Positions 18,011 to 25,737 of a stretch of DNA of 64,000 bases are shown here, piece by piece. Location: NCBI GenBank assembly GCA_002377855.1, contig DFQQ01000024.1:50319-114318 (forward strand). The letters are read 5' to 3'. The notes beneath the pieces are model-generated. The model worked only from the letters and a program-made list of their open reading frames with translations, had not been told where the DNA came from and ran no database searches. A program made the translations under genes and the position numbers. Numbering within the stretch: the first letter of the stretch is position 1; each line of letters starts with the position of its first letter. Source of the DNA: Acidovorax delafieldii. Its GTDB lineage: Bacteria; Pseudomonadota; Gammaproteobacteria; Burkholderiales; Burkholderiaceae_C.

Positions 18011-18571
18011 ATGGCAACCGAACGCGAAAAAATGGTGGGTGGCGAGCTGTACGACCCGCTCGACCCGGAACTGACTGCCGAGCGACAGCGCGCGCGGTTG
18101 TTGTGCCAAGCGCTGAACAGCAGCCGCGAAGACGAGAAGGAAACGCGTGCGCACATCCTTGCACAGCTGATCCCCGAGTCGGGCCCCCACCTGTGGCTGC
18201 AGCCGCCCTTTTATTGCGACTATGGCTCCAACATCACGCTGGGGGCCCACGTGTTTTTGAACTACAACTGCGTGGTGCTCGACGTGGCCCCGGTCACGGT
18301 GGGCAACCATGTGCTGCTGGGCCCGGCGGTGCAGTTGTACACCGCCACGCACCCGCTCAGCGCGGCCGAGCGCCGGCGGGGCCTGGAGGCAGGCCACCCG
18401 ATCTGGATCGAAGACGACGCATGGCTCGGGGGCGGTGTGATCGTGCTTCCCGGCGTACGCATCGGCCAGGGGGCGGTCATCGGCGCGGGCAGCGTGGTCA
18501 CGAAGGACGTCCCGGCGCATGTGTTCGCTGCGGGCAACCCATGCCGCGGGATCCGGCCGCTGGGCCCTTGA
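18011..18571 (+). CDS. Sugar O-acetyltransferase (maltose/galactoside acetyltransferase, NodL-LacA type)
   Basis: A 186-residue left-handed beta-helix acetyltransferase using acetyl-CoA. The ATG at 18011 has GGAGA about seven bases upstream and gives the family N-terminus MATEREKMVGGELYDPLDP. Hexapeptide repeats run from about residue 70; the catalytic histidine lies in YTATHPLSAAERRRG, and the C-terminal PVWIGD-like segment is PIWIEDDAWLGGG. NPCRGIR at the end fits the family. The acceptor could be a sugar or a xenobiotic hydroxyl. No sugar operon surrounds it. Confidence 0.92.
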   Translation: MATEREKMVGGELYDPLDPELTAERQRARLLCQALNSSREDEKETRAHILAQLIPESGPHLWLQPPFYCDYGSNITLGAHVFLNYNCVVLDVAPVTVGNHVLLGPAVQLYTATHPLSAAERRRGLEAGHPIWIEDDAWLGGGVIVLPGVRIGQGAVIGAGSVVTKDVPAHVFAAGNPCRGIRPLGP

Positions 18572-18623
18572 GCCGCTTGATCACCACCCCACCACACCGC
18601 CGCACCCCTGAGCGCCGCAGCAC

Positions 18624-18968
18624 TCATCCGTGCAGGACTCGCGAATCGGCCGGCGCCTGGTCGCGTTCATGGAGCCCGTAGTCCCGAACCACCTGCGCCA
18701 CGCGCAAGCGGTACCCCGCAAATATGGAGCCCCGGCCCGCTTGCTGGGCACTGCGGTGGGCTTGCAGTTGGCGCCACCGCGCCACAGCCTCCTCATCGCG
18801 CCAGAACGAAAGCGACAGCAAACGGCCGGGCTCGGTCAGGCTCTGAAATCGTTCGATCGAGACGAACCCGTCCATCTCGTCCAGCAGGGGGCGCAAGGCA
18901 GCGGCCGAGTCCAGGTAGGCGCCCCGCTGGCCGGGTGCGGGCTCCACCTCGAAGATAACGGCCATCAT
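18624..18968 (-). CDS. Antibiotic biosynthesis monooxygenase (ABM) family protein
   Basis: A small ferredoxin-like alpha/beta barrel protein of about 114 residues, starting at the ATGATG at 18968, which overlaps the stop of the upstream NIPSNAP gene (ATGA). The core MAVIFEVEPAPGQRGAYLD, followed by DGFVSIERFQSLTEPGRLLSLSFWRDEEAV, is the ABM pattern, which is shared by cofactor-free oxygenases and by proteins that protect against reactive small molecules. It is coupled to another dimeric alpha/beta-barrel protein, suggesting a joint role. The substrate is unknown. Confidence 0.85.
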   Translation of the reverse strand: MMAVIFEVEPAPGQRGAYLDSAAALRPLLDEMDGFVSIERFQSLTEPGRLLSLSFWRDEEAVARWRQLQAHRSAQQAGRGSIFAGYRLRVAQVVRDYGLHERDQAPADSRVLHG

Positions 18969-19336
18969 GCTGCGCCCCTCGTTACTTCGCCGTCCGCTGT
19001 AGCAGGCTGTGGTTGTGGTGGCACACACCAGGTGCCAGGCACCCCCTGCACGAAGCTGCGCTCCTCGCGCAGGATGAAGCGCTTTTCCTGAGCGAACGCA
19101 AAGTTGGCCCGCCCTTGGGGGTCCAGTCGCAGGCGAGCGCGGTAAGCCTCGTAGGCCGCGAGCGACTCGAATCCGATCAGGCCCCAGGCCTCGTAGTTGG
19201 TGCCCTCATGGGGCAAGAAATAGCCCAGCAGGTGGCCGCCGCAGCGAGGAATGATCTCGCCCCAGTGGCGCGCGTATTCAGCAAACAGCTCGCGCTGGAA
19301 GGGGTCGATTTCGTAGCGAATGAAGCAGGTGAGCAT
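18965..19336 (-). CDS. NIPSNAP family protein
   Basis: A 123-residue dimeric alpha/beta-barrel protein. I start at the ATG at 19336 (MLTCFIRYEIDPFQ); the frame upstream of it has no family sequence and would cross the divergent promoter. NIPSNAP features are FIRYEIDPFQRELFAEYA, GGHLLGYFLPHEGTNYEAWGLI, and the closing FILREERSF. The function of bacterial NIPSNAP proteins is poorly defined. Translationally coupled to the ABM gene and divergent from an ArsR-type repressor 79 bp away, which likely controls it. Confidence 0.88.
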   Translation of the reverse strand: MLTCFIRYEIDPFQRELFAEYARHWGEIIPRCGGHLLGYFLPHEGTNYEAWGLIGFESLAAYEAYRARLRLDPQGRANFAFAQEKRFILREERSFVQGVPGTWCVPPQPQPATADGEVTRGAA

Positions 19337-19415
19337 GGTGGCGTTTCCAGTAACGTGGCAAAGGCCTTCACGATAGGTGCTTGACGACCGGTTATGGTTC
19401 GCGCAGCATCGAACC

Positions 19416-20147
19416 ATGAAAGATGGACCCCACATTGCGCGCATTGCCGCGCTCATCGGCGACAGCGGCCGCGCTGAAGTCTTGACGGCGCTGATGACCG
19501 ACCGCGCCCTGACGGCCACCGAACTCGCCGCCGTGGCCGGCGTGACGAAGCAGACCATCAGTGCCCACCTGGCCAAGCTGCTGGACGCGGGCTTGCTCTG
19601 CGTGGAGCAGCAGGGGCGCCACCGCTACTTTCGCCTGGCCAACCAGGACGTGGCGCAGCTGCTGGAGTCACTGATGAATGTGGCGTTTCGCGCCGGCGCG
19701 GTGCGGCTGCGCTCAAGCCCGCGCGAGCCCGCCTTGCGCCGCGCGCGCATGTGCTACGACCACCTGGCCGGAGAGGTGGGCGTGCAGTTCTATGAGGCGC
19801 TGGTGGGCCAGGGTTTGCTGCAGGCCACGGCCGACGGCGCGGCCGTTACCCCTGAAGGGGCGGCGTGGTTTGCGCAGGTAGGCATCGACACGGCTGCGCT
19901 GGCACGGCAACGCCGCACGCTGTGCCGGCCCTGCCTGGATTGGAGCGAGCGGCGCCATCACCTGGGGGGTGCGCTGGGCGCGGCGCTGCTGCAGCGGCTG
20001 ATGGAAGGCGGCTGGGCGCGCCGCGTAGCGGATTCACGCGTCGTGCAGTTCACACCCAAGGGCGAGATGGCGTTGCGCGATTGGCTTGCCGCCACGGCCC
20101 CGGCCAGTGCCTACCAGGGCGCTGGCGGCTACGGCGTTCCTTCATGA
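19416..20147 (+). CDS. ArsR-type winged-helix transcriptional regulator
   Basis: A 243-residue regulator, longer than minimal ArsR proteins. The HTH is within residues 10-85: GDSGRAEVLTALMTDRALTATELA, then AGVTKQTISAHLAKLLDAGLL and the wing QQGRHRYFRLA. The C-terminal half (about 100-240) has two Cys (CRPC in RRTLCRPCLDWSERRHHLGG) and a conserved YDHLAGEVGV segment, typical of the group often annotated as DUF2250/ArsR regulators. The start at 19416 is preferred to an upstream ATG-like codon at 19377. Overlaps ynfA by ATGA. Confidence 0.88.
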   Translation: MKDGPHIARIAALIGDSGRAEVLTALMTDRALTATELAAVAGVTKQTISAHLAKLLDAGLLCVEQQGRHRYFRLANQDVAQLLESLMNVAFRAGAVRLRSSPREPALRRARMCYDHLAGEVGVQFYEALVGQGLLQATADGAAVTPEGAAWFAQVGIDTAALARQRRTLCRPCLDWSERRHHLGGALGAALLQRLMEGGWARRVADSRVVQFTPKGEMALRDWLAATAPASAYQGAGGYGVPS

Positions 20148-20467
20148 AAACGCTGCTGCTCTTTACCGCCACGGCGCTGGCCGAGATCGTGGGCTGCTAC
20201 CTGCCCTGGCTATGGCTGCGGCAGGGCAAGCCGGTGTGGCTGCTGCTGCCCGCAGCCGCCAGTCTGGCGCTGTTTGCCTGGCTGCTCACGCTGCACGACA
20301 CCGCAGGCGCAGGCCGCGTGTATGCGGCCTACGGCGGTGTCTACATCGGTGTGGCGCTGGCCTGGCTGTGGGCGGTGGATGGCATTCGCCCCACCGCGTG
20401 GGATGTGGCGGGTGTGCTGATGGCGCTGGCGGGCATGGCGATCATCATGTTCCAGCCCGAGAAGTGA
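20144..20467 (+). CDS. ynfA: YnfA family inner-membrane protein (UPF0060)
   Basis: A 107-residue protein with four hydrophobic helices, the full length for YnfA, a drug/metabolite-type small membrane protein. Recognisable motifs are ALAEIVGCYLPWLWLRQGK near the N-terminus, GRVYAAYGGVYIGVALAWLW in the middle, and DVAGVLMALAGMAIIMFQP at the end. YnfA has been proposed to export toxic cations as an SMR-like dimer. Coupled to the ArsR-type gene by ATGA, so the pair may respond to the same stress. Confidence 0.93.
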   Translation: MKTLLLFTATALAEIVGCYLPWLWLRQGKPVWLLLPAAASLALFAWLLTLHDTAGAGRVYAAYGGVYIGVALAWLWAVDGIRPTAWDVAGVLMALAGMAIIMFQPEK

Positions 20468-20478
20468 AACACCCCTGA

Positions 20479-20527
20479 GTCGCCTTCGCGGCGGGGCGGC
20501 CCTTGCCCGGGGGCACTGGCCTGCGCC
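20479..20527. repeat. GC-rich intergenic element, copy A
   Basis: Contains GGGGCGGCCCTTGC, closely similar over about 48 bp to the reverse complement of 50808-50855. It lies between the ynfA stop and the convergent binding-protein gene. It probably belongs to a dispersed family. Confidence 0.45.
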
Positions 20528-20559
20528 GCACCAACCTTGAATGCTGCGGCGCCGGGGAC

Positions 20560-22146
20560 TCAGTTCACCCTTATCAGCCGCCAGTCAATCCGGTTGTCGG
20601 GCCGCTGCACCAGCTCCACGTTTTTCTTCATCGCCCAGGCCAGCATCTGGTTGTGCAGCGGAATGTGGGCCACGGTGTCGTTGTGCAGTTGGAGGGCCTC
20701 GGTGAGCAGGCGGTTGCGCACCGGCAGGTCGGTCTCGGTCTTCGCGCGGTCCACGATGTAGTCCATGCGGTCATTGCTGTAGCGGCCCAGGTTGTAGCTG
20801 CCATCCGCGCCCGTGGTCTTGGTGCGCGCCAGCGACTGCAGGGTGTACATGGCGTCGAACGTGGGCACGCCCCAGCTCAGCAGGGCAATGCTGGCCTCGT
20901 GCCGCTGCGCAATGGGGTAGTAGGTGACGGCAGGCAATGTGCGCAGCTTCGCCCGCACACCGATGCGCGACCACATCGATGTAATGGCCTGGCACAGTTC
21001 TTCGTCTTGGATGATGGCGTTGTTGCTGCAGGCAAAGTCCACCTCGAAACCGTCTTTGTAGCCCGCTTCGGCCAGCAGCGCCTTGGCGCCATTGGCATCA
21101 AAGGGCAGGCGCTTGTCCACGGCCTCCGTCCAGCCGTTGACCAGGGGCGAAACAATGGCCCCGGTGGGTTTGGAGAGGCCGCGCATGGTCACCCGCTGCA
21201 GCGTGGCGCTGTCAATGGCCTGGTACAAGGCCTTGCGCACGCGCAGGTCCTTGAGCGGATTCTTGCCCTTGATGTTGCTGCCCGGCAGCTCATCGCGAAA
21301 CTGGTCCAGCGCCAGGTAGACGGTGCGGTTTTCCACCATCTCCATCACCTTGAGCTGGGGGTTGGCCTTGATGCGCGCCAGGTCCTGGATGCTGGTGTCG
21401 CGCACCAGGTCCACTTCACCCGAGAGCAGCGCGGCAATGCGCGTGGCTTCGGACTTGATGGGGGTGTAGGTGATTTCGGTGACGTTGCCATCCACCTTGC
21501 CCGCGTTCCACCAGTGGGGGTTGGCGGTGAAGACGATTTTCTGGTCAGGCACCCATTCCTTGAGCACAAACGGGCCGGTGCCCATGGCGTGGCGGTGGGA
21601 ATAGGTTTCTTCCTTGCTCTTGATGTCCTTGGGCTCCACCGAGTTGTGCTTCTCAGCCCAGGCACGGCTCATCACGCGCAGCTCGGTCAGCTGGTTGAGC
21701 AGCACGGGGTTGGGGTTCTTCAAGAAGATATCGATGGTTTCGCCGTCCACCTTGGCAATGCGGTCCATGCCCTGGGTGTAGATGGCGTAAGTGGACGTTT
21801 TGCTCATCGCCCGCTGCAGCGAATAGACCACGTCATCGGCCGTCATGGCCGAGCCGTCGCTGAACTTCACGCCCTGGCGCAGCTTCAAACGCATCTGCGT
21901 GGGGCTGACCTGCTGCCACGAGGTGGCCAGCAGCGGCTCGACCTTGAGGGTGCGGCTGTTGAACATGACCAGCGATTCGTAGACGGCGGCGTGGATACCG
22001 TTGCCCAAGGCGCTGTTTTGCGAATGGATGTCCATGGTCTGGATATCGCTGGAGCCGGCCCACTTGAACGGTTTTGCCGTTGCGGGCGATACACCGGCTG
22101 CCAGGGCGACGGTGGCAGCCGCGAGCAGGGAACGCGTGAATTGCAT
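20560..22146 (-). CDS. Peptide/nickel-type ABC transporter substrate-binding protein (SBP_bac_5)
   Basis: A 528-residue periplasmic binding protein of the DppA/OppA class. The ATG at 22146 (MQFTRSLLAAATVALAAG) opens a signal peptide cleaved near ATAKPF, with AAAGGA upstream; a longer frame from 22182 is less likely. Family features include WAGSSDIQTMDIHSQN, the early motif LATSWQQVSPTQMRLKLRQGVKFSDGSAMTADDVV, and GTGPFVLKEWVPDQ. The closing segment is HIPLHNQMLAWAMKKNVELV. No permease or ATPase genes of the class are nearby. Ligand unknown. Confidence 0.93.
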   Translation of the reverse strand: MQFTRSLLAAATVALAAGVSPATAKPFKWAGSSDIQTMDIHSQNSALGNGIHAAVYESLVMFNSRTLKVEPLLATSWQQVSPTQMRLKLRQGVKFSDGSAMTADDVVYSLQRAMSKTSTYAIYTQGMDRIAKVDGETIDIFLKNPNPVLLNQLTELRVMSRAWAEKHNSVEPKDIKSKEETYSHRHAMGTGPFVLKEWVPDQKIVFTANPHWWNAGKVDGNVTEITYTPIKSEATRIAALLSGEVDLVRDTSIQDLARIKANPQLKVMEMVENRTVYLALDQFRDELPGSNIKGKNPLKDLRVRKALYQAIDSATLQRVTMRGLSKPTGAIVSPLVNGWTEAVDKRLPFDANGAKALLAEAGYKDGFEVDFACSNNAIIQDEELCQAITSMWSRIGVRAKLRTLPAVTYYPIAQRHEASIALLSWGVPTFDAMYTLQSLARTKTTGADGSYNLGRYSNDRMDYIVDRAKTETDLPVRNRLLTEALQLHNDTVAHIPLHNQMLAWAMKKNVELVQRPDNRIDWRLIRVN

Positions 22147-22567
22147 AGCCAGGGTTCCTTTGTTGGAAATGGATGGAAGCATCGCAATATGCAGGAGCCG
22201 TCGCCGCCGCCCAAGCCCCTGCGCAACAAGTGTGGCAAGAATGTGTCTTGACCGATGTGCATGGTTGCGCGAAGGCGGGCGGTGCGGTAGGGGCTGCTTG
22301 CAGGCATCCAGAGGGCCATGCTGGCTCTTTGTGGGCTGGATGCAAGGCGCCGGCGTGGCAATGCCACGGATAAACTCCGGCCACCCTCGTCAAGCGCTGG
22401 CGGCGCGCCCGGACTTGATCGGACAATTTCAGACGGTTTTGGCTCTAGCGCCCATCCTTTCAGCGCGAACAGCTATTAAAACCATAGCACCACAACGATA
22501 AAGTCCGGCCAATGCAGGCGATGGGCTGATACACGCGGCATCGCACCCATTTTTTAGGAAAGCCCAC
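22147..22567. other. Divergent intergenic region, 421 bp
   Basis: Lies between the minus-strand peptide-type binding protein and a plus-strand lipoprotein gene. It holds palindromic element copy 3 (22437-22487). I see no coding sequence with a supported start in the remainder. Confidence 0.5.
22437..22487. repeat. Dispersed palindromic element, copy 3
   Basis: TTTTGGCTCTAGCGCC and CAGCGCGAACAGCTATTAAAA flank a short spacer; the order is the reverse of copies 1 and 2, showing the element occurs in both orientations. Confidence 0.75.
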
Positions 22568-22795
22568 ATGACACCCATGACACACATGACCTTGTACCGC
22601 AGCGCTTGTCTGGCCTTTGTGGCTTCTGTGCTGGCTGGGTGCGGCGCCGAAGTGGCCACCACAGCCGTCACGGCCACCAAACTCCAGGCGGAACAAGCCA
22701 TACAGGCAACAGCCCAGGCCGAAAAGCTCAAGGCAGACATTGCAGAGGCTGCGCAACGCGCGCAGGCCAACGCTTCTGCCGCGGAAAGCCAATAA
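22568..22795 (+). CDS. Small lipoprotein, helical
   Basis: A 75-residue protein with a lipoprotein signal: ACLAFVASVLAGC, where the Cys (about residue 25) would be lipidated. The mature part, about 50 residues, is Ala/Glu/Gln/Lys-rich (TKLQAEQAIQATAQAEKLKA...) and should form one amphipathic helix, reminiscent of small Lpp- or entericidin-like envelope lipoproteins but not identical to either. An alternative ATG nine bases downstream would not change the signal. It is not obviously linked to the repair operon that starts 150 bp downstream. Confidence 0.75.
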   Translation: MTPMTHMTLYRSACLAFVASVLAGCGAEVATTAVTATKLQAEQAIQATAQAEKLKADIAEAAQRAQANASAAESQ

Positions 22796-22945
22796 GCCAG
22801 GGCTGCGCGCACATATCCGCGCACCTTCAGCAGGATTGGGCGTTGGCCCACACGCGGCATTGCATGGGCCGCTACCATGCGTTGGACGCCCTGGTTGACA
22901 GCCCTGGGGCGCCACAGAGCCAGCGGCACACCGCCCCCGAGGAAC

Positions 22946-24052
22946 ATGCCCAACGATCTTGTCGTCCTGCGCCCCGAGGGGCTGTATTGCCCACCGGGCG
23001 ACTTCTACATCGACCCCTGGCGGCCGGTGGCGCGCGCGGTGATCACGCACGCGCATTCGGACCACGCGCGCATGGGATCTGCGCGCTACCTGGCGCACAC
23101 GGACAGCGCGGGCACGCTGCGCAACCGGCTGGGCGCCGACATTGACCTGCAGACGCTCGCCTATGGCGAGGTGATCGACCACCACGGCGTGCGCCTGTCG
23201 CTGCACCCGGCCGGCCACGTGCTGGGCTCGGCCCAGGTGCGCATCGAGCACGGCGGGCAGGCGTGGGTGGCGTCCGGCGACTACAAGCTGGAGGACGACG
23301 GCACCTGCCCGCCGTTCGAGCCGGTGCGCTGCCACACCTTCATCACCGAATCGACCTTCGGCCTGCCCATTTACCGCTGGCCCTCGCAGCCCGCGCTGTT
23401 TGCCGACATCAACGCTTGGTGGGCCGCCAACGCGGCGGCAGGCAAGGCCAGCGTGCTGTACGCGTATGCGTTTGGCAAGGCGCAGCGGCTGCTGCACGGG
23501 GTGGACGCCAGCATCGGGCCCATCGTGGTGCATGGTGCGGTGGAGCCGCTGAATGCCGTGTACCGCGCCGCCGGCGTGGCCCTGCCCGCCACCCACCGCG
23601 TGACCGACACCGCACTCACCAAGGCCGATCTGCGCCGCGCGCTGGTGCTGGCCCCGCCCTCGGCCGCAGGCACGCCGTGGCTCAAGCGCTTTGGCGAGCA
23701 TTCGGACGCATTTGCCAGCGGCTGGATGCTGGTGCGCGGCGCACGGCGGCGCCGGGGCGTGGACCGGGGGTTTGTGATGAGCGACCACGCCGATTGGCCC
23801 AGCCTGCAAAAGGCGATTGGCGCCACGGGGGCCGAGCGCGTGATCGTGACGCATGGCAGCACCGACGTGATGGTGCGCTGGCTGTGCGAGCAGGGGCTGG
23901 ATGCACAGGTGTTTGCCACCGAGTACGGGGCGGACGATAACGAGGACGATACGGGCGTTGCGCCCAACACGGTGGACACGCCGACCACGGCAGAGGAGCC
24001 CGAGGCGTCTGCGCCGCAGGGCAGCGAGCCGCCCGCCAAAGGCACGCCATGA
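22946..24052 (+). CDS. Ligase-associated DNA exonuclease (metallo-beta-lactamase fold)
   Basis: A 368-residue nuclease of the MBL/beta-CASP class, the 'Exo' of the Lig-Exo-Lhr-MPE repair cluster. The start at 22946 follows GAGGAA. The metal-binding motif is ITHAHSDHARMG (HxHxDH, about residues 35-43), followed by HPAGHVLGSAQVRI with another ligand His, and FVMSDHADWPSL near residue 280. It should degrade DNA ends in a two-metal reaction. The tail after about residue 330 is acidic/Pro-rich low complexity. It overlaps the ligase gene by ATGA. Confidence 0.93.
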   Translation: MPNDLVVLRPEGLYCPPGDFYIDPWRPVARAVITHAHSDHARMGSARYLAHTDSAGTLRNRLGADIDLQTLAYGEVIDHHGVRLSLHPAGHVLGSAQVRIEHGGQAWVASGDYKLEDDGTCPPFEPVRCHTFITESTFGLPIYRWPSQPALFADINAWWAANAAAGKASVLYAYAFGKAQRLLHGVDASIGPIVVHGAVEPLNAVYRAAGVALPATHRVTDTALTKADLRRALVLAPPSAAGTPWLKRFGEHSDAFASGWMLVRGARRRRGVDRGFVMSDHADWPSLQKAIGATGAERVIVTHGSTDVMVRWLCEQGLDAQVFATEYGADDNEDDTGVAPNTVDTPTTAEEPEASAPQGSEPPAKGTP

Positions 24053-25737
24053 AGCAGTTCGCCGCCCTCTTCCAGGCGCTCGACGCCTCCACAGCCCAGT
24101 CGGCCAAGCTGGCCGCATTGGTGGCCTACCTGCGCGTGGCGGCACCCGGCGATGCGGCCTGGGCGGTGTACTTTCTGGCCGGCGGCAAGCCGCGGCAGAT
24201 GGTGCCCACCAAGCGCCTGAAGGCCCTGGCGCAAGAGGCTGCCGGCCTGCCGGAGTGGCTGTTTGACGAAAGCTACGAAGCCGTGGGCGACCTGGCCGAA
24301 ACCATCGCCCTGCTGCTGCCCCCGCCCGCCGAGCCGGCCGACCTGCCGCTGGCGGAGTGGATGGCGCTGCTGCTGCCGCTGCGCGCCCTGCCCGCCGACG
24401 AGGCCGACGCCCGCCTGCGCGCGCAGTGGGCCATGCTGGCGCCCGGGCAGCGCTTTGTGTATTTCAAGCTCATCACCGGCAACTTCCGCGTGGGCGTGTC
24501 GCGCCTGCAGGTCACGCAGGCACTGGCCACCGTGAGCGGGGTGGACGCCAAGCGCATCGCGCACCGGCTGATGGGCTACACCCAGATCGGCCGCCAGCCG
24601 CAGGCCGCCGACTACGCAGCGCTGGTGGCGGCCGCAGAGGGCGAAGAGGGGCACGCGTCCGACGGCGCCGCTGGCCACCCCTACCCCTTCTTTCTGGCCC
24701 ACCCGTTCAACCAGGCCGTGGCCGACATGCCCGCGCTGCTGGGGCCGGTGGCGGACTGGCAGGTGGAGTGGAAGTGGGACGGCATCCGCGCACAGATCGT
24801 GCGGCGCGCGGGGGCGGCGTGGGTGTGGTCGCGCGGTGAAGAACTGGTGACCGATCGCTTTCCGGAGCTGGGCGACGCGGCCATGCGAGATCTGCCCGAT
24901 GGCACGGTGATCGACGGCGAAATCCTGGTGTGGCTGCCCGAAGAGCCCGGCCCTCGCCCCTTTGCCGACCTGCAAAAGCGCCTGGGCCGCAAGACGCTGG
25001 GCGCGAAGCTGCTGCGCGAACTGCCCGTGGTGCTGGTGGCCTACGACCTGCTGGAGCACGCGGGGCAGGACTTGCGCACGCAACCGCAGCATGCGCGGCG
25101 TACGCTGCTGGAGGCCGCGCTACAGCCGAACCCTGCAGCCATCGTGGCGGCACCTGCGGACGCACTGCGCCTGAGCCCCCTGCTGCAAGGCACCGACTGG
25201 GCCGACCTGGCCCGCCAGCGCGAGGCAGCGCGGGGCATGGGCACTGAGGGCTTCATGCTCAAGCACCGCCACGCCCACTACGGCGTGGGCCGCACCAAGG
25301 ACGTGGGCGTGTGGTGGAAGTGGAAGATCGACCCCATGAGCGTGGATGCCGTGCTCATCTACGCCCAGCGCGGCCACGGGCGGCGCGCGAGCCTGTACAC
25401 CGACTACACCTTTGCGGTGTGGAGCGGCCCGCCAGACGACGCCGACCGCCAGCTCGTGCCGTTTGCCAAGGCGTACTCGGGCCTGACGGACGCCGAGATT
25501 GCGCAGGTGGACGCCATCATCCGCAAGACCACGCGCGAGAGCTTTGGCCCCGTGCGCAGCGTGGAGGCGACGCAGGTGTTTGAGCTGGGCTTTGAAGGCA
25601 TTGCCAAAAGCCCGCGCCACAAGAGCGGCATTGCGGTGCGCTTTCCGCGCATGCTGCGCTGGCGGCAAGACAAGCCCGTGGCGGAGGCCGACACGCTGCA
25701 GACGCTGGCGATGCTGTTGCCGGAGTCTGCGCGGTGA
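24049..25737 (+). CDS. ATP-dependent DNA ligase
   Basis: A 562-residue ATP-dependent ligase acting with the three neighbouring repair genes; it is not the replicative NAD+-dependent LigA. N-terminal DNA-binding domain about residues 1-200, then the nucleotidyltransferase motif I EWKWDGIRAQIV with catalytic Lys near residue 242, motif III-like DGTVIDGEILVW, motif IV EGFMLKHRHAHY (about 400), motif V WWKWKIDPMSVDAVLIYAQ, and an OB-fold C-terminus. All catalytic motifs are intact. It overlaps both the exonuclease (ATGA) and helicase (GTGA) genes. Confidence 0.95.
   Translation: MKQFAALFQALDASTAQSAKLAALVAYLRVAAPGDAAWAVYFLAGGKPRQMVPTKRLKALAQEAAGLPEWLFDESYEAVGDLAETIALLLPPPAEPADLPLAEWMALLLPLRALPADEADARLRAQWAMLAPGQRFVYFKLITGNFRVGVSRLQVTQALATVSGVDAKRIAHRLMGYTQIGRQPQAADYAALVAAAEGEEGHASDGAAGHPYPFFLAHPFNQAVADMPALLGPVADWQVEWKWDGIRAQIVRRAGAAWVWSRGEELVTDRFPELGDAAMRDLPDGTVIDGEILVWLPEEPGPRPFADLQKRLGRKTLGAKLLRELPVVLVAYDLLEHAGQDLRTQPQHARRTLLEAALQPNPAAIVAAPADALRLSPLLQGTDWADLARQREAARGMGTEGFMLKHRHAHYGVGRTKDVGVWWKWKIDPMSVDAVLIYAQRGHGRRASLYTDYTFAVWSGPPDDADRQLVPFAKAYSGLTDAEIAQVDAIIRKTTRESFGPVRSVEATQVFELGFEGIAKSPRHKSGIAVRFPRMLRWRQDKPVAEADTLQTLAMLLPESAR

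Noticed and set aside
20503..22251. Long open frame on the plus strand opposite the peptide-type binding protein
   Set aside because: It is a shadow of the intact SBP_bac_5 gene on the minus strand and has no signal, start or family sequence.
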